64,000 nt of DNA from Litoreibacter janthinus (GCF_900111945.1 NZ_FOYO01000001.1:1433751-1497750); one strand, 5' to 3'; numbered from the stretch's first letter, positions 16,803 to 26,671 are shown. Translations and numbers: made by a program. Notes: generated by a model from the letters alone, not told the origin.

Positions 16803-19289
16803 ATGAAAACGCATGTCAAAGCACTGGTTGTCGGCGGTGGCGCTGTCGGGACGTCGATCGCTTACCATTTGGGCAAGGCTGGATGGGACACGATGCTGCT
16901 GGAGCGTGACGAGCTAACCTCTGGCTCGACTTGGCATGCTGCGGGGCTGCTGCCCTATTTCAACATGTCTTTCGCGACGACCCACATTCACGACTATTCG
17001 ATCAAGTTCTATAAGACACTTGAGGAAGAGACAGGCCTGAACGCGGGCTTCTCGGTTTGCGGCAATCTACGCATGGCGCGCACGCAAGAGCGTATGGATG
17101 AATATGCGCTCTATTCCTCGACCGCCGAGACGGTTGGGGTTCCCCACCAGTGGATGAAACCCTCTGAAATCAAGGAACGGTGGCCCCTTATCCGCACCGA
17201 CGATTTGAAGGGTGCGATCTATCACAACACCGATGGCTACATAAACCCTGCCGACGTCACGATGGCGATGGCGAAAGGTGCGCGGCAGCATGGTGTAACC
17301 ATCGAGCGCAAATGGCAGGTGGATGGTTATGAATGGACCGGTTCCGAATGGCGCGTGACGATCACCAAGATGGTCGAAAAAGGCGGCAATCTCGTCGCCT
17401 CCGACGAACAGACAGTCATCACCGCCGAGCATGTTGTCACTGCGACCGGCAACCACGCGCAACGCACAGCGGAGCTGCTGAAGATCAAAATTCCGGCCAT
17501 CCCGGTCGAGCACCAGTTCATCGTGATGGAGCAGGACCCCGCGCTGGTTGAATGGCGCAAAACCAACCCCGAACACCCCGTGATCCGTGACGCCGATGCG
17601 CAAAGCTATGTGCGCGAGGAACGCGGCGGGTGGATCCTTGGTGTCTATGAGAAAAACGCGCCTGCTCGATTTGAATATGGCGTGCCCGACAGCTTTCGCG
17701 CCGATCTGTTCCAGCTGGATCTGGAGCGGATCGAACAGCAATATATGGAGATGATCCACCGCATCCCGTCATGCGAAACGTGCGGTCTTAAGGACGATTT
17801 CAACGGCCCGATCTGCTACACTCCAGACGGCAACCCGCTGGTCGGCCCCGCGCCGGGCCTGCGCAACATGTGGCTAGCGGAAGGTTTCTCGTTTGGCATC
17901 ACCGCAGCCGGTGGCACTGGCTATTACCTTGCCCAGATGATGGTAGAAGGCGAGGCGGAGATCGACATGGCCTCCCTCGACCCCAAGCGATACGGCTCGT
18001 GGATGACGACTGAGTTCGCCGCGCGCAAGAACGAGGAATGCTACGACCACGTCTATATCCTGCACCACCCCGACGAGGAACGTCCCGCCGCTCGCCCCCT
18101 GCGGACGTCGCCAGCTTATGACCGACAAGCGGCACGCGGTGCGCAATTCGGCTGGGTGAACGGCTGGGAACGTCCGAACTATTACGCGCCTGAAGGCTTC
18201 AGCGACCACGACTCTCGCAGCTTCCGCCGTGGCGGCTGGTGGGAATACGCTGTCGAAGAGGCGAAAGCGATCCGAGAAGGCGTGGGGCTTGTGGATGCAA
18301 CGGCATTCACCAAACATATCGTTAAAGGTGCAGGCGCTGAGGCTTTCCTCGATTGGTTTACCACCAACAAATTGCCGCGAGTGGGCCGCATCAACCTGAC
18401 CTACGCGCTGACTGACGCGGGCACGACGCGCACGGAATACACCATTGTGCGGTTGGCCGATGATGAGTTCTATCTGGTCTCTGCTGGCGCGTGGACGACT
18501 TACGACGCCGACTACCTCCGCAAGGCCATTGAGGACAAAGAGCCGGAGTTTGGTCGCATCGAGTGCCAAGACGTGACAACCCAATGGGGCGTCTTCGCCA
18601 TTGCGGGACCTAAATCGCGCGATGTGTTGAACGCGGTGATCAAAGACCGTGATCCTGAAACTGCCCTGTCCAACAAACGTTTCCCGTGGCTGTCGGCCAA
18701 GAAAATCGAGTTAGGTATGTGTCCCGTTAACGCGATCCGCGTGGCTTATACAGGCGAGTTGGGATGGGAGCTGCACCACCCTATCGAAATGCAGAACTAC
18801 CTGTTCGACCTTCTGGAAAAGGCAGGCGAGCCGCATGGCATGAAGTTGGTTGGCGCACGCGCGCAAAACTGGCTGCGTCAGGAGAAATCCTACCGCGCGT
18901 TCGGAACGGAGCTTGGTCGCGATGCAACGCCGCTAGAGGCCGATCTGCCGCGCTTCGTCGACCTGTCCAAAGATTTCCGTGGCAAAGCCGCGATGGAGTC
19001 TTTGGGCATCCGGTCGAAATGCGTGACGCTTCTGATCGACGGGCCGGACGACGCAGACCCTTGGGGTCGCGAAGCGCTGTACTCTGGTGAGATGAAGGTG
19101 GGACGCCTGACGTCCGGCGGCTATTCCGTCGCCTTTGGCAAGAGCATCGGCATGGGCTATGTCTCGCCGGAACTGGCTGAGGTCGGAACGAAGCTGAAAG
19201 TCCGAATGCAGCGCCAACTTTGGGACGCTACTGTTGTGGAGGACAGCCCCTACGATCCGAAGAACGAAACGATCCGTAAGGACGGCTAA
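16803..19289 (+). CDS. FAD-dependent oxidoreductase with GcvT-like domain (dimethylglycine/sarcosine dehydrogenase family)
   Basis: 828 residues; start after AGGGGAG. The N-terminal half is a DAO-type flavoprotein: VVGGGAVGTSIAYHLGKAG at about 9-27 and SGSTWHAAG at 40-48, whose His45 matches the histidine that carries covalent FAD in dimethylglycine and sarcosine dehydrogenases. The C-terminal half (about 430-820) is a GcvT/aminomethyltransferase fold that passes the one-carbon unit to tetrahydrofolate; AYTGELGWELHHP is typical. Such enzymes serve glycine betaine breakdown, but paralogues in roseobacters have varied N-methyl substrates. No other betaine genes are adjacent, so the exact substrate is open. 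Confidence 0.9.
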   Translation: MKTHVKALVVGGGAVGTSIAYHLGKAGWDTMLLERDELTSGSTWHAAGLLPYFNMSFATTHIHDYSIKFYKTLEEETGLNAGFSVCGNLRMARTQERMDEYALYSSTAETVGVPHQWMKPSEIKERWPLIRTDDLKGAIYHNTDGYINPADVTMAMAKGARQHGVTIERKWQVDGYEWTGSEWRVTITKMVEKGGNLVASDEQTVITAEHVVTATGNHAQRTAELLKIKIPAIPVEHQFIVMEQDPALVEWRKTNPEHPVIRDADAQSYVREERGGWILGVYEKNAPARFEYGVPDSFRADLFQLDLERIEQQYMEMIHRIPSCETCGLKDDFNGPICYTPDGNPLVGPAPGLRNMWLAEGFSFGITAAGGTGYYLAQMMVEGEAEIDMASLDPKRYGSWMTTEFAARKNEECYDHVYILHHPDEERPAARPLRTSPAYDRQAARGAQFGWVNGWERPNYYAPEGFSDHDSRSFRRGGWWEYAVEEAKAIREGVGLVDATAFTKHIVKGAGAEAFLDWFTTNKLPRVGRINLTYALTDAGTTRTEYTIVRLADDEFYLVSAGAWTTYDADYLRKAIEDKEPEFGRIECQDVTTQWGVFAIAGPKSRDVLNAVIKDRDPETALSNKRFPWLSAKKIELGMCPVNAIRVAYTGELGWELHHPIEMQNYLFDLLEKAGEPHGMKLVGARAQNWLRQEKSYRAFGTELGRDATPLEADLPRFVDLSKDFRGKAAMESLGIRSKCVTLLIDGPDDADPWGREALYSGEMKVGRLTSGGYSVAFGKSIGMGYVSPELAEVGTKLKVRMQRQLWDATVVEDSPYDPKNETIRKDG

Positions 19290-19329
19290 GCCGTGCAACC
19301 TGCGGGTAGATTTAGGCTGAAACCGACTT

Positions 19330-19352
19330 CGCAGGCGCTATCCGCGCCTGCG
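19330..19352. terminator. Possible hairpin terminator between convergent genes
   Basis: Perfect 9-base-pair dyad CGCAGGCGC / GCGCCTGCG with a 5-base loop, just after the flavoprotein gene and overlapping the last codons of the convergent membrane-protein gene. No T run follows on either strand, so termination is only a possibility. Confidence 0.35.
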
Positions 19353-19670
19353 CCAAGTGGCCAGACGGCGACGTGCGCGTACGATCAGGTCCGATATTGG
19401 ACCGCGCAGCACTTCCAAATCCACGGCGAGCAGCAGCAAGCCGATGGGCAACATCCACACTCCGAACACGGGCAGCACTGCCAAAAAACTGCCTAGAATG
19501 AAAATGATGGCAACGGGCACTCTTACAATCCACCAGCCACGTGCGCGGATTGCGGTGAGTGGGCGGCGCAATGCCGGGATCATACGCTCCATAGCATCGA
19601 ATTGCCGTTCGAAGCGACGTGTCGCACGGGCGCGTTTGTCTGGATCAGTAGCCATCATACGATCGCACAT
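19338..19670 (-). CDS. Small inner-membrane protein, unknown function
   Basis: Up to 110 residues from ATG 19670; ATG codons at 19658 and 19655 are equally plausible starts. A basic N-terminal helix (RARATRRFERQFDAMERMIP) is followed by two hydrophobic helices around IFILGSFLAVLPVFGVWMLP and IGLLLLAVDLEVL, then a very basic tail RARRRLATWRRR. The pattern FLAVLPxxGxWMLPxGLLLLA recurs in small alphaproteobacterial membrane proteins of unknown role. It lies 20 bases after the DauA-like gene and is probably in the same transcript. Confidence 0.7.
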   Translation of the reverse strand: MCDRMMATDPDKRARATRRFERQFDAMERMIPALRRPLTAIRARGWWIVRVPVAIIFILGSFLAVLPVFGVWMLPIGLLLLAVDLEVLRGPISDLIVRARRRLATWRRRG

Positions 19671-19690
19671 AAGATTGAAGAGGTTTCAAT

Positions 19691-20767
19691 TCAATCTATG
19701 CGAAACCGGAGCGGATCAAGAGAAGTGACGGTTTCTTCATCAAGCTCTGACGCACGTCCGCCGACCAAATCCGATAGCAGTTGGCTTGCTGCGGGTGCAG
19801 TTTGAAAGCCGTACCCACCTTGCCCCGCGCACCACCAGAACCCATCGATCTCGGACTGACCGATAGCGAGGCAGCGGTCCGGCGTAAATGTGCGAAGCCC
19901 TGCCCAATTGGCAATCATGCGTTGAACGGGTGTGGTGACGTGTTCTTCAAATCTCGCGATCCCTTCCGCGAGCACCATGTCATCGGCCCAAGCGTCCATT
20001 GGCAGCGTCGGGTCCTCGTCGGCAGGAGAAATCAAAAGCGCGCCTGCATCGGGCTTGGCATACCACGTCTCACCCGGCCCGAAGAGCAGCGGCCAGTGCG
20101 TGACGTCAAACCCTTCAGGCGCGGCCACCCGTGCAATAGACCGGCGCATTGGCTGCAATGTCAAAGGCGCAACGCCTGCGAGGCGCGCGATCTGGTCAGC
20201 CCATGCGCCCGCTGCGTTTACGATCTGGCGAGCCTCGTAGTCTTCGCCCGCAGTGACACGCCAGCCTCTGCCTGTTTTTTCAATTGCAGTGACCTCCGCG
20301 CGTGTGACGACGGTGCCGTCATTGCGACGCAAATGCCGGACGAAGCGTTGAATGGCGGCATCTGTGTCGATGTCCCACGCCTCGTCGTGATAGCCCACCT
20401 GTGTGACTTGGTTGGCATCCAGAATGGGCAAAATCTCTAGCGCTTGATCTATGGTCAGGCGGCGCATCTTCATCGTCACCATGTCGGATGCGAATGCGAG
20501 TTCATTGCCTTCACGTCCCAGCAGCATAAGGCCGCGTGGACGATCGCGCGAACCGTTCACTTCAAGATGCCAGTTTTTGCTGGCGCTGTTGAGGGCGATG
20601 GTCGAAGGCTTTCCGTAGGTTTCCTCAAACATGGCGGCAGAGCGACCGGAGGCGTGATAGGCAAGCGCGTCCTCTCGTTCCAACAAGGTCACGTTTCCCA
20701 ATTCGGAGAGTCGAGCAGCAGCAGAGGTTCCGGCGATGCCTCCGCCGATGACAAGAAAGTCCGTCAT
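19691..20767 (-). CDS. FAD-dependent D-amino-acid dehydrogenase, DauA (D-arginine dehydrogenase)-like
   Basis: 358 residues. Motifs match the DauA branch of the DAO family, in order: FLVIGGGIAGTSAAARLSE at 4-22, AYHASGRSAAMFEETYG near 41-57, DIDTDAAIQRFVRHLRRN in the middle, and NAAGAWADQIARLAGVAPL. WYAKPDAGALLISPADEDPT and WWCAGQGGYGFQTAPA follow. DauA of Pseudomonas oxidises D-arginine and other D-amino acids to 2-keto acids and ammonia. Substrate preference here is inferred only. The gene overlaps the upstream aldo/keto reductase by 4 bases, so the two are coupled. Confidence 0.82.
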   Translation of the reverse strand: MTDFLVIGGGIAGTSAAARLSELGNVTLLEREDALAYHASGRSAAMFEETYGKPSTIALNSASKNWHLEVNGSRDRPRGLMLLGREGNELAFASDMVTMKMRRLTIDQALEILPILDANQVTQVGYHDEAWDIDTDAAIQRFVRHLRRNDGTVVTRAEVTAIEKTGRGWRVTAGEDYEARQIVNAAGAWADQIARLAGVAPLTLQPMRRSIARVAAPEGFDVTHWPLLFGPGETWYAKPDAGALLISPADEDPTLPMDAWADDMVLAEGIARFEEHVTTPVQRMIANWAGLRTFTPDRCLAIGQSEIDGFWWCAGQGGYGFQTAPAASQLLSDLVGGRASELDEETVTSLDPLRFRID

Positions 20768-21699
20768 GCCTCCTCTAGTCGGTCTGTCGCTGGTGCGGGC
20801 GTTTGGCTGAGCGCGGTCACTTCATCATAGAGCGCATCGCTCATACTAAATTCCATAGCGGCCAGAGATGGCGCCAATTGCTCGGAAGAGCGCGCGGAAA
20901 TGATCGGCGCCGTCACGCCGGGATTATGCGCCACCCAAGCGACCGCAAGCGTTGCGGCATCGGTGCCATGTTTGGCTGCAAGTTTTGGCAAAGTAGCAGC
21001 TGCATCGTGCATCCAAGGCACATTGTAGCGGGCATTGTAACGTGCGTCGTCTATGAGCCTGCCGCTTGCGTCGTCGCTTGCGTATTTCCCGGTCAGTAAT
21101 CCTCCCCCTAGGGGGGAGTAGGGCACTACGCCGATCCCTTGGTCTTCGCAGGCCGGAATAATCTCCACCTCAGCCTGCCGTTTCACGAGGTTGTACATCG
21201 GTTGAAGGACGTCGACAGTTGTCCCCAGATTTCGCGCGATTTGAGCGGCTTTCATGACCTGCCACGCTGCGAAGTTGGAAATGCCGATGTAGCGGATGAG
21301 TCCGTCCTCACGGAGTTCGGCCAGCGCTTCGAAGCTATCTTGCAAAGGCGTCTCGCGATCGAACCGGTGGAGGTACATCAGATCGATTGTATCGACCTTC
21401 ATACGCGCTCGGCTTTCCTCGTAAGATTGCAGCACATTTGCCTTGGTCGCGGGTTTGTCATAGGCGGCCTTGGTTGCAATCAGAACGTCATCGCGCTCCC
21501 GCTGTACAAAGCGCCCCAGCATCGTTTCGGACTGGCCGCCCGTGTAGACATAGGCGGTGTCAAAGAAGTTGATGCCCGCGATGCGGCAATCTTCGTACAT
21601 CGACTGGCTGGCGACGATATCGGCCTTGCCACCGAACTGCATGGTGCCAAAGCAAAGCTTGGATGCGGGGGCCCCGTTGGCCGTGGTCAGATGTATCAT
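20764..21699 (-). CDS. Aldo/keto reductase
   Basis: 311 residues, single (alpha/beta)8 barrel. Catalytic tetrad positions are visible: Asp in NFFDTAYVYTGG, with the Tyr in the same segment, Lys in VLIATKAAYDKP, and His in LMYLHRFDRETP. The NADPH-binding end has VTAPIISARSSEQL. The family reduces aldehydes and ketones; the substrate is unknown. It is the first gene of a minus-strand run with the DauA-like flavoprotein and a small membrane protein, which hints that it might act on the keto product of that enzyme. Confidence 0.9.
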   Translation of the reverse strand: MIHLTTANGAPASKLCFGTMQFGGKADIVASQSMYEDCRIAGINFFDTAYVYTGGQSETMLGRFVQRERDDVLIATKAAYDKPATKANVLQSYEESRARMKVDTIDLMYLHRFDRETPLQDSFEALAELREDGLIRYIGISNFAAWQVMKAAQIARNLGTTVDVLQPMYNLVKRQAEVEIIPACEDQGIGVVPYSPLGGGLLTGKYASDDASGRLIDDARYNARYNVPWMHDAAATLPKLAAKHGTDAATLAVAWVAHNPGVTAPIISARSSEQLAPSLAAMEFSMSDALYDEVTALSQTPAPATDRLEEA

Positions 21700-21931
21700 A
21701 AGCCCGAGATTGGCAGAAAGGATATGCTGTGGGAAGGGGGCTAAACGCTCTGTGGTTGGCGCGGTATTTGTTCCGCTATTCGTATCGCACGCCGCTATAG
21801 CTTCGCAAATCCGTCCGTGCCGTGATCGGTGGGAACTAATTGCTCGAACTTCTGCAAACGGTCTGCCGCTGGCTTACGCGAGAGAGGTGTGCAGGCGCTT
21901 AGGCAACTGAGCATAAGCGCCCGCATGAAAA

Positions 21932-21959
21932 AAGCCCGCGACGGGAATGTCGCGGGCTT
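21932..21959 (-). terminator. Intrinsic terminator of the purine uptake/oxidation operon
   Basis: Perfect 11-base-pair stem (AAGCCCGCGAC / GTCGCGGGCTT) with a 6-base loop, followed on the minus strand by a run of six T. It begins 24 bases after the stop of the BmpA-type binding protein gene, the last gene of the seven-gene operon. Confidence 0.9.
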
Positions 21960-21982
21960 AAAACTACTTACTAGGTCAAAGC

Positions 21983-23056
21983 TTAGTTAGGAATGTCGCC
22001 GGTGATGCCTTCAACGTAGAAGTTCATGCCAGCCAGCGTCCCGTCATCGGCAGTCTCGCCGTCGGCCAACCAGTCAGAGCCGTCTTGCTTTTTCAGCGGG
22101 CCGGTGAACGCGTGGTAGGATCCGTCAGCAAGGCTGTCTTTCAGCGCCAGTGCTTCGGCTTTGATGTCTGCTGGAACCGCGTCGGAGATTTCGCCGATGC
22201 CAACCATACCAGCACCAATGCCGTCCCATGTGTCTTTGCTTTCCCATGTGCCATCCATCACGGCTTTAACGCGCGCAATGTAGTAGGGCGCCCAGTCGTC
22301 AATGATCGAAGACACGCGTGGCATAGGCGCGTATTCGGACATGTCAGACGCCTGACCGAAGGTGATGACATTCCCGGCTTTTTGTGCCGCAGCTTGGGGT
22401 GCAGTGGAGTCCGTGTGCTGCAAAATAACGTCTGCGCCTTGCTCGATTAGCGCTGTTGCCGCGTCGGCCTCTTTTGCCGGATCAAACCACGTGTAGGCCC
22501 AGACAACCGAGAACTCGACGTCAGGGTTCACCTTTTTGGCGTGGATGTAGGCGGAGTTAATGCCGCGGATAACTTCCGGGATCGGGAAGGACGCGATGTA
22601 GCCAATCTTGTTGGTCTTGGTCATCTTGCCTGCGATGTGGCCTTGCACTGCACGGCCTTCGTAAAAGCGTGCGGAGTAGGTGGACACGTTGTCAGCACGC
22701 TTATAACCGGTGGCGTGCTCGAACTTCACGTTCGGGAATTTGGCTGCAACCGCGTTGGTCGGGTCCATATAGCCGAAAGAGGTGGTGAAAATCAGGTCTG
22801 CGCCAGACAGCGCCATTTGGGTGATCACACGTTCTGCATCCGCACCTTCTGGGACGCTCTCTTGGAAGATCGTTTCAACCTTGTCGCCGAACTCGGCTTC
22901 AACGGCCAAGCGGCCTTTGTTGTGCTCGTAGGTCCAGCCTCCGTCACCAACGGGGCCGACATAGATGAAGCCGACCTTGGTCTTGTCTTGCGCGTAGGCC
23001 GCGCCGGTCAGTGCGAGGGCAGCGACAGCCCCAGCTAGGATAGTTCTGCGTTTCAT
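21983..23056 (-). CDS. BmpA/PnrA-family ABC transporter substrate-binding protein (nucleoside/purine type)
   Basis: 357 residues with a GGGGAG ribosome-binding site. Signal peptide MKRRTILAGAVAALALTGAAYA. The mature part carries BmpA/PnrA-family signatures: FIYVGPVGDGGWTYEHNKGR, then DLIFTTSFGYMDPT and KVGYIASFPIPEVIRGINS-like segments. Family members bind nucleosides or purine bases. The gene follows two permeases and an ATPase and lies in the same operon as xanthine dehydrogenase, which makes a purine or nucleoside ligand likely. No lipobox cysteine is seen. Confidence 0.92.
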   Translation of the reverse strand: MKRRTILAGAVAALALTGAAYAQDKTKVGFIYVGPVGDGGWTYEHNKGRLAVEAEFGDKVETIFQESVPEGADAERVITQMALSGADLIFTTSFGYMDPTNAVAAKFPNVKFEHATGYKRADNVSTYSARFYEGRAVQGHIAGKMTKTNKIGYIASFPIPEVIRGINSAYIHAKKVNPDVEFSVVWAYTWFDPAKEADAATALIEQGADVILQHTDSTAPQAAAQKAGNVITFGQASDMSEYAPMPRVSSIIDDWAPYYIARVKAVMDGTWESKDTWDGIGAGMVGIGEISDAVPADIKAEALALKDSLADGSYHAFTGPLKKQDGSDWLADGETADDGTLAGMNFYVEGITGDIPN

Positions 23057-23093
23057 GAGTGGTATCTCCCCAGGTTTAAAACAGTTAGTGGCC

Positions 23094-24038
23094 TCAGTGA
23101 GAGGCGTGGAATGCGCGGCCTAGGCAGGCAGGCGCGGCAAGTGATGCGCGGGTTTTGCCACCCTTGCGGGGGGCCGACATAATGACCAGCACGGCGATGG
23201 TTATCAGATACGGCGACATGGACAAGTATTCCACCGGAATTGCGAGCCCTGCGGCTTGCAAGTTCAGCTGCAAAACAGTGACCCCGCCAAAAAGATAGGC
23301 GCCCAGCAAAACGCGTAGTGGCCGCCAAGAGGCAAACACAACAATCGCCAAGGCAATCCAGCCCGCCCCTGCAGTCATCCCTTCGGTCCATTGTGGCACA
23401 CGGATGAGGCTAAGGTAGGCTCCGCCAAGACCCGCGCAAGCGCCGCCAAACATGATCGCCATCAGGCGAACTTTGACGACCTTGTAGCCGAGCGCGTGAG
23501 CAGCATCGTGGTTTTCGCCTACCGCGCGCAGGATCAATCCGGCGCGGGTGAACTTCAACACAGCCCAAGTCCCGACACACAGCGCCAGGGTAAGGTAGAC
23601 CATCAGGTCATGGTTGAACAATACGGGGCCGATAAAGGGAATGTCGGCCAGTGGGCCAAGGTTGAGCTTGTTCACGGCGGGGGGGCGGATGCCTACATAT
23701 CCTTGCCCCATGAGCGACGACAGCCCTAATCCGAACAATGTCAGGGCAAGGCCGGTGGCAACTTGGTTGGACAACAGAAACTGGGTGAGGACGCCGAAGA
23801 TCAGCGATAGAATTGCCCCACCAACGGCGGCAGCGACGAAGCCCAGCACGGGCGATCCTGTCTCCACAGCGATGGCGAAGCCGCATATGGCGCCAGTGAT
23901 CATCATGCCCTCGACCCCGAGGTTCAGAACGCCGGATTTTTCGACCACCAACTCGCCAAGTGCAGCGAGCAGGATGGGGGTCGCTGCAACCATCAGGGAT
24001 GCCAGAAGGAGGGTGGGGGAGATTGCGCCTAGGTCCAT
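23094..24038 (-). CDS. ABC transporter permease (BPD_transp_2 type), purine/nucleoside system
   Basis: 314 residues with about eight hydrophobic helices. The family motif is visible as GELVVEKSGVLNLGVEGMMITGA at about 27-49, interrupted by no frameshift, and ALGYKVVKVRLMAIMFGGACAGLGGAYLS at about 190-218 holds the cytoplasmic loop that contacts the ATPase. It starts one base after the stop of the other permease gene. It pairs with that protein as a heterodimeric channel. Confidence 0.92.
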   Translation of the reverse strand: MDLGAISPTLLLASLMVAATPILLAALGELVVEKSGVLNLGVEGMMITGAICGFAIAVETGSPVLGFVAAAVGGAILSLIFGVLTQFLLSNQVATGLALTLFGLGLSSLMGQGYVGIRPPAVNKLNLGPLADIPFIGPVLFNHDLMVYLTLALCVGTWAVLKFTRAGLILRAVGENHDAAHALGYKVVKVRLMAIMFGGACAGLGGAYLSLIRVPQWTEGMTAGAGWIALAIVVFASWRPLRVLLGAYLFGGVTVLQLNLQAAGLAIPVEYLSMSPYLITIAVLVIMSAPRKGGKTRASLAAPACLGRAFHASH

Positions 24039-25124
24039 CTACACAACCCCCCTTTTGCCAATTCTGATCCGGTAGTTCGTCAGCACGTCCACGGCCAACA
24101 AGAAGAACAACAACATGCCTTGGAAGGCTTGGATTGCGGCTGTCGGTACACCCAGCATGAAGCTCGCCAATTCGCCGCCGATATAGGTCAGCGCCATCAG
24201 CAGCCCCGCCAACAGAATGCCGAACGGGTTCAGGCGGCCAAGGAACGCCACGATGATGGCTGTGAAGCCGTAGCCGACGTTGAAATCGATGCTGATCTGA
24301 CCCGCAGGGCCGGAGACCTCGAACAGTCCCGCCAGACCCGCCAAAGCGCCAGATGTGCCAAGGCAGAACAGGACCAGCCGCGCAGGCTCCACACCGCCAA
24401 AGCGAGCGGCCTTGGGCGCTTGGCCCGCCAGCCGGATGTGGAAGCCCATCATGTGTTTGGAGAACAGGACATAGGCGAAAATGACCGCCACGATGGCGGC
24501 GACAACGCCCCAGTGCAAGCCAGTGTTCGGCAAGAGCTCCGCGTTGAACGCAGATGGGTAGTCTTTAAGGTTGCGCGATCCTGGAAAGCCGTTGCCCTCA
24601 GGATTGCGCAGTGCCCCAAGAGCCATCGAAGCAAGAATGAACTCCGCCACATAGACCAGCAGCAGGGAAACCAGAATTTCGTTGGTGTGAAACTTGACCT
24701 TCAACAGCCCAGGGATCATCGCCCAAAGGAACCCGCCCAAGGCACCCGCTATGACCATCAAAGGGAAAATGAAGAAACTCTCGGTCGGGTAGAATGCCAG
24801 CCCGACTGCCGCGCCGCAGATGGCGCCCATGATGTACTGGCCCTCGGCTCCGATATTCCAGACGCCGGCGCGAAACCCCATGGCGAGACCTGTTGCAATC
24901 AGGATCAGCGGTGCTGCCTTAACCAAAAGCTGTGGGCGCGAGAAGGCCGCAAATTGCTCGTTAAACAACGGATCCCAGAAGATTGTGCGAATGGCTTCGA
25001 AGGGATCTTTCCCGAGGATCGCAAACATGATGCCGCCTGCGATCATTGTCGCTATGACAGCCAAAACGGGAGTGATCGCAGTCCAAAGACGGGAAGGCTG
25101 GGGGCGTTTTTCTAGTGTAATCAT
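24039..25124 (-). CDS. ABC transporter permease (BPD_transp_2 type), purine/nucleoside system
   Basis: 361 residues with many hydrophobic helices. GLAMGFRAGVWNIGAEGQYI near 83-102 is the characteristic loop of this permease group, and RLAGQAPKAARFGGVEPARL near 230-249 is the coupling region. It overlaps the ATPase gene by 4 bases and directly abuts the second permease. Paralogous to its partner, as usual for NupB/NupC-type systems. Confidence 0.92.
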   Translation of the reverse strand: MITLEKRPQPSRLWTAITPVLAVIATMIAGGIMFAILGKDPFEAIRTIFWDPLFNEQFAAFSRPQLLVKAAPLILIATGLAMGFRAGVWNIGAEGQYIMGAICGAAVGLAFYPTESFFIFPLMVIAGALGGFLWAMIPGLLKVKFHTNEILVSLLLVYVAEFILASMALGALRNPEGNGFPGSRNLKDYPSAFNAELLPNTGLHWGVVAAIVAVIFAYVLFSKHMMGFHIRLAGQAPKAARFGGVEPARLVLFCLGTSGALAGLAGLFEVSGPAGQISIDFNVGYGFTAIIVAFLGRLNPFGILLAGLLMALTYIGGELASFMLGVPTAAIQAFQGMLLFFLLAVDVLTNYRIRIGKRGVV

Positions 25125-26671
25125 GGGTGCCCCATCTGCGCAGGTTCTAGATCGTGGGCACCGCCCATCATGAGCCCGATCTGATCAACGGTTAGGCCGG
25201 CCGCGTTTACGGGTGCGCTCAATCGGCCTTCGTTCAGCGCGGCAAAGCGGTCAGAGATTTCCATCAACTCATCAAGGTCTTGGCTAATGACCACAATTGC
25301 GGCGCCCTCCGCCGCGAGATCAAGCAAGGCTTGCCGGATCGACGCTGCTGCTGACGCATCTACACCCCATGTGGGTTGGTTGACGACCAGAACCGATGGG
25401 CGCTGCAAAATCTCGCGGCCGATCACAAATTTCTGCAGGTTCCCACCCGACAGCGCGCGGGCTGCCGTGGCGGCGGATGGTGTGCGGACGTCAAATTCCT
25501 GAATGATCCGCTTGGCAAAGTCGCGCGTTTTGCGCCAGTCGATCATCCCGTTCCGCTCCAACCCTTCGCGGGCAGAGCCGGACAACAGCGCGTTTTCTGT
25601 CAGTGACATATCGGGTGCTGCTGCGTGGCCCAGACGCTCTTCTGGGGCAGAAAGCAGGCCCAAGGCGCGGCGCGGATTGGGGCTTTGATCGCCAATTGCG
25701 CGTCCTCCGAGCCGGACCTTGTCAGCGGGGACGAGGATTTCACCGGCAATTACAGCGCAAAGCTCTTCCTGACCATTGCCCGCGACGCCGCCGATCCCGA
25801 GGATTTCGCCTTTTTGCACAGAGAGGTTGATGCTTTTCAGGGAGGTGCCGAACGCAGTGCGAGCAGGGACATCGAGCGCTTCGATTTCAAGCGCTACGTC
25901 TTGGGGCACCCGCGGGGCCTTCTGCGGCACATGCAGCACCTCGCCCACCATCATCTCTGCCATTGCCCGTGCAGTTTCCTGACGCGGGTTACACGTGGCC
26001 ACTTTCTTACCGAGCCTCAGCACGGTCGCGTGGTCACATAGGGCGCGGATTTCTTCGAGCTTATGAGAGATGTAGAGAATGGAACACCCTTCGCCGCGCA
26101 GTTTCTCCAGCGTTTGAAACAAGATCGCGACCTCTTGCGGTGTCAGCACCGAGGTTGGCTCATCCATAATCAGCAGTTTGGGGTTTTGCAGAAGGCAGCG
26201 GATGATCTCCACCCGTTGGCGCTCTCCTGCGGACAGGTCACCCACCAACTGGTCAGGGTCTAAAGGCAGGCCATAATTTTCGGAGACTTCGCGAATACGG
26301 GCCGCGAGGTCGCGCATCTTCGGCGGATTCTCCATGCCAAGCGCGATGTTTTCTGCAACGTCCAACGCTTCGAAAAGGGAAAAGTGCTGGAACACCATCG
26401 CTACGCCAGCGGCGCGCGCCGCTCGTGGCTCAAGCGGCGCGTATGGCAGCCCCTTAAACGTCATAGTGCCCGCATCAGGTTTAACGAGGCCATAGATCAT
26501 CTTTACCAGCGTGGACTTGCCTGCGCCATTCTCGCCCAGCAGCGCGTGGACTTCGCCGGGCCGGATCGAAAAGGAAACGTGATCATTGGCGACAACGCCG
26601 GGATAGGCCTTGGTCAGGCCTGAAATTGTCAGCAGGTCTTCACCAGCTGTGCTGAGTCGCTCTTCAATCAA
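25121..26671 (-). CDS. ABC transporter ATP-binding protein with two ABC domains, purine/nucleoside system
   Basis: 516 residues. The first nucleotide-binding domain is complete: Walker A GENGAGKST at 46-54, signature LSAGERQRVEI near 145, Walker B LLIMDEPTS. The second has GVAGNGQEEL in place of a normal Walker A, signature LSGGNLQKFVIGREI and Walker B-like VLVVNQPTWGVD with Gln-Pro-Thr; loss of the second catalytic site is usual in this family (relatives of RbsA and NupA). It overlaps xdhC by 4 bases upstream and the permease gene by 4 bases downstream, so transport and oxidation genes are translationally linked. Confidence 0.93.
   Translation of the reverse strand: MIEERLSTAGEDLLTISGLTKAYPGVVANDHVSFSIRPGEVHALLGENGAGKSTLVKMIYGLVKPDAGTMTFKGLPYAPLEPRAARAAGVAMVFQHFSLFEALDVAENIALGMENPPKMRDLAARIREVSENYGLPLDPDQLVGDLSAGERQRVEIIRCLLQNPKLLIMDEPTSVLTPQEVAILFQTLEKLRGEGCSILYISHKLEEIRALCDHATVLRLGKKVATCNPRQETARAMAEMMVGEVLHVPQKAPRVPQDVALEIEALDVPARTAFGTSLKSINLSVQKGEILGIGGVAGNGQEELCAVIAGEILVPADKVRLGGRAIGDQSPNPRRALGLLSAPEERLGHAAAPDMSLTENALLSGSAREGLERNGMIDWRKTRDFAKRIIQEFDVRTPSAATAARALSGGNLQKFVIGREILQRPSVLVVNQPTWGVDASAAASIRQALLDLAAEGAAIVVISQDLDELMEISDRFAALNEGRLSAPVNAAGLTVDQIGLMMGGAHDLEPAQMGHP

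Noticed and set aside
24120..25115. Long plus-strand frame of 331 codons opposite the permease gene
   Set aside because: The opposite strand encodes a typical ABC permease with clear family motifs; this frame is rich in Gln, Arg and His as expected of antisense reading.
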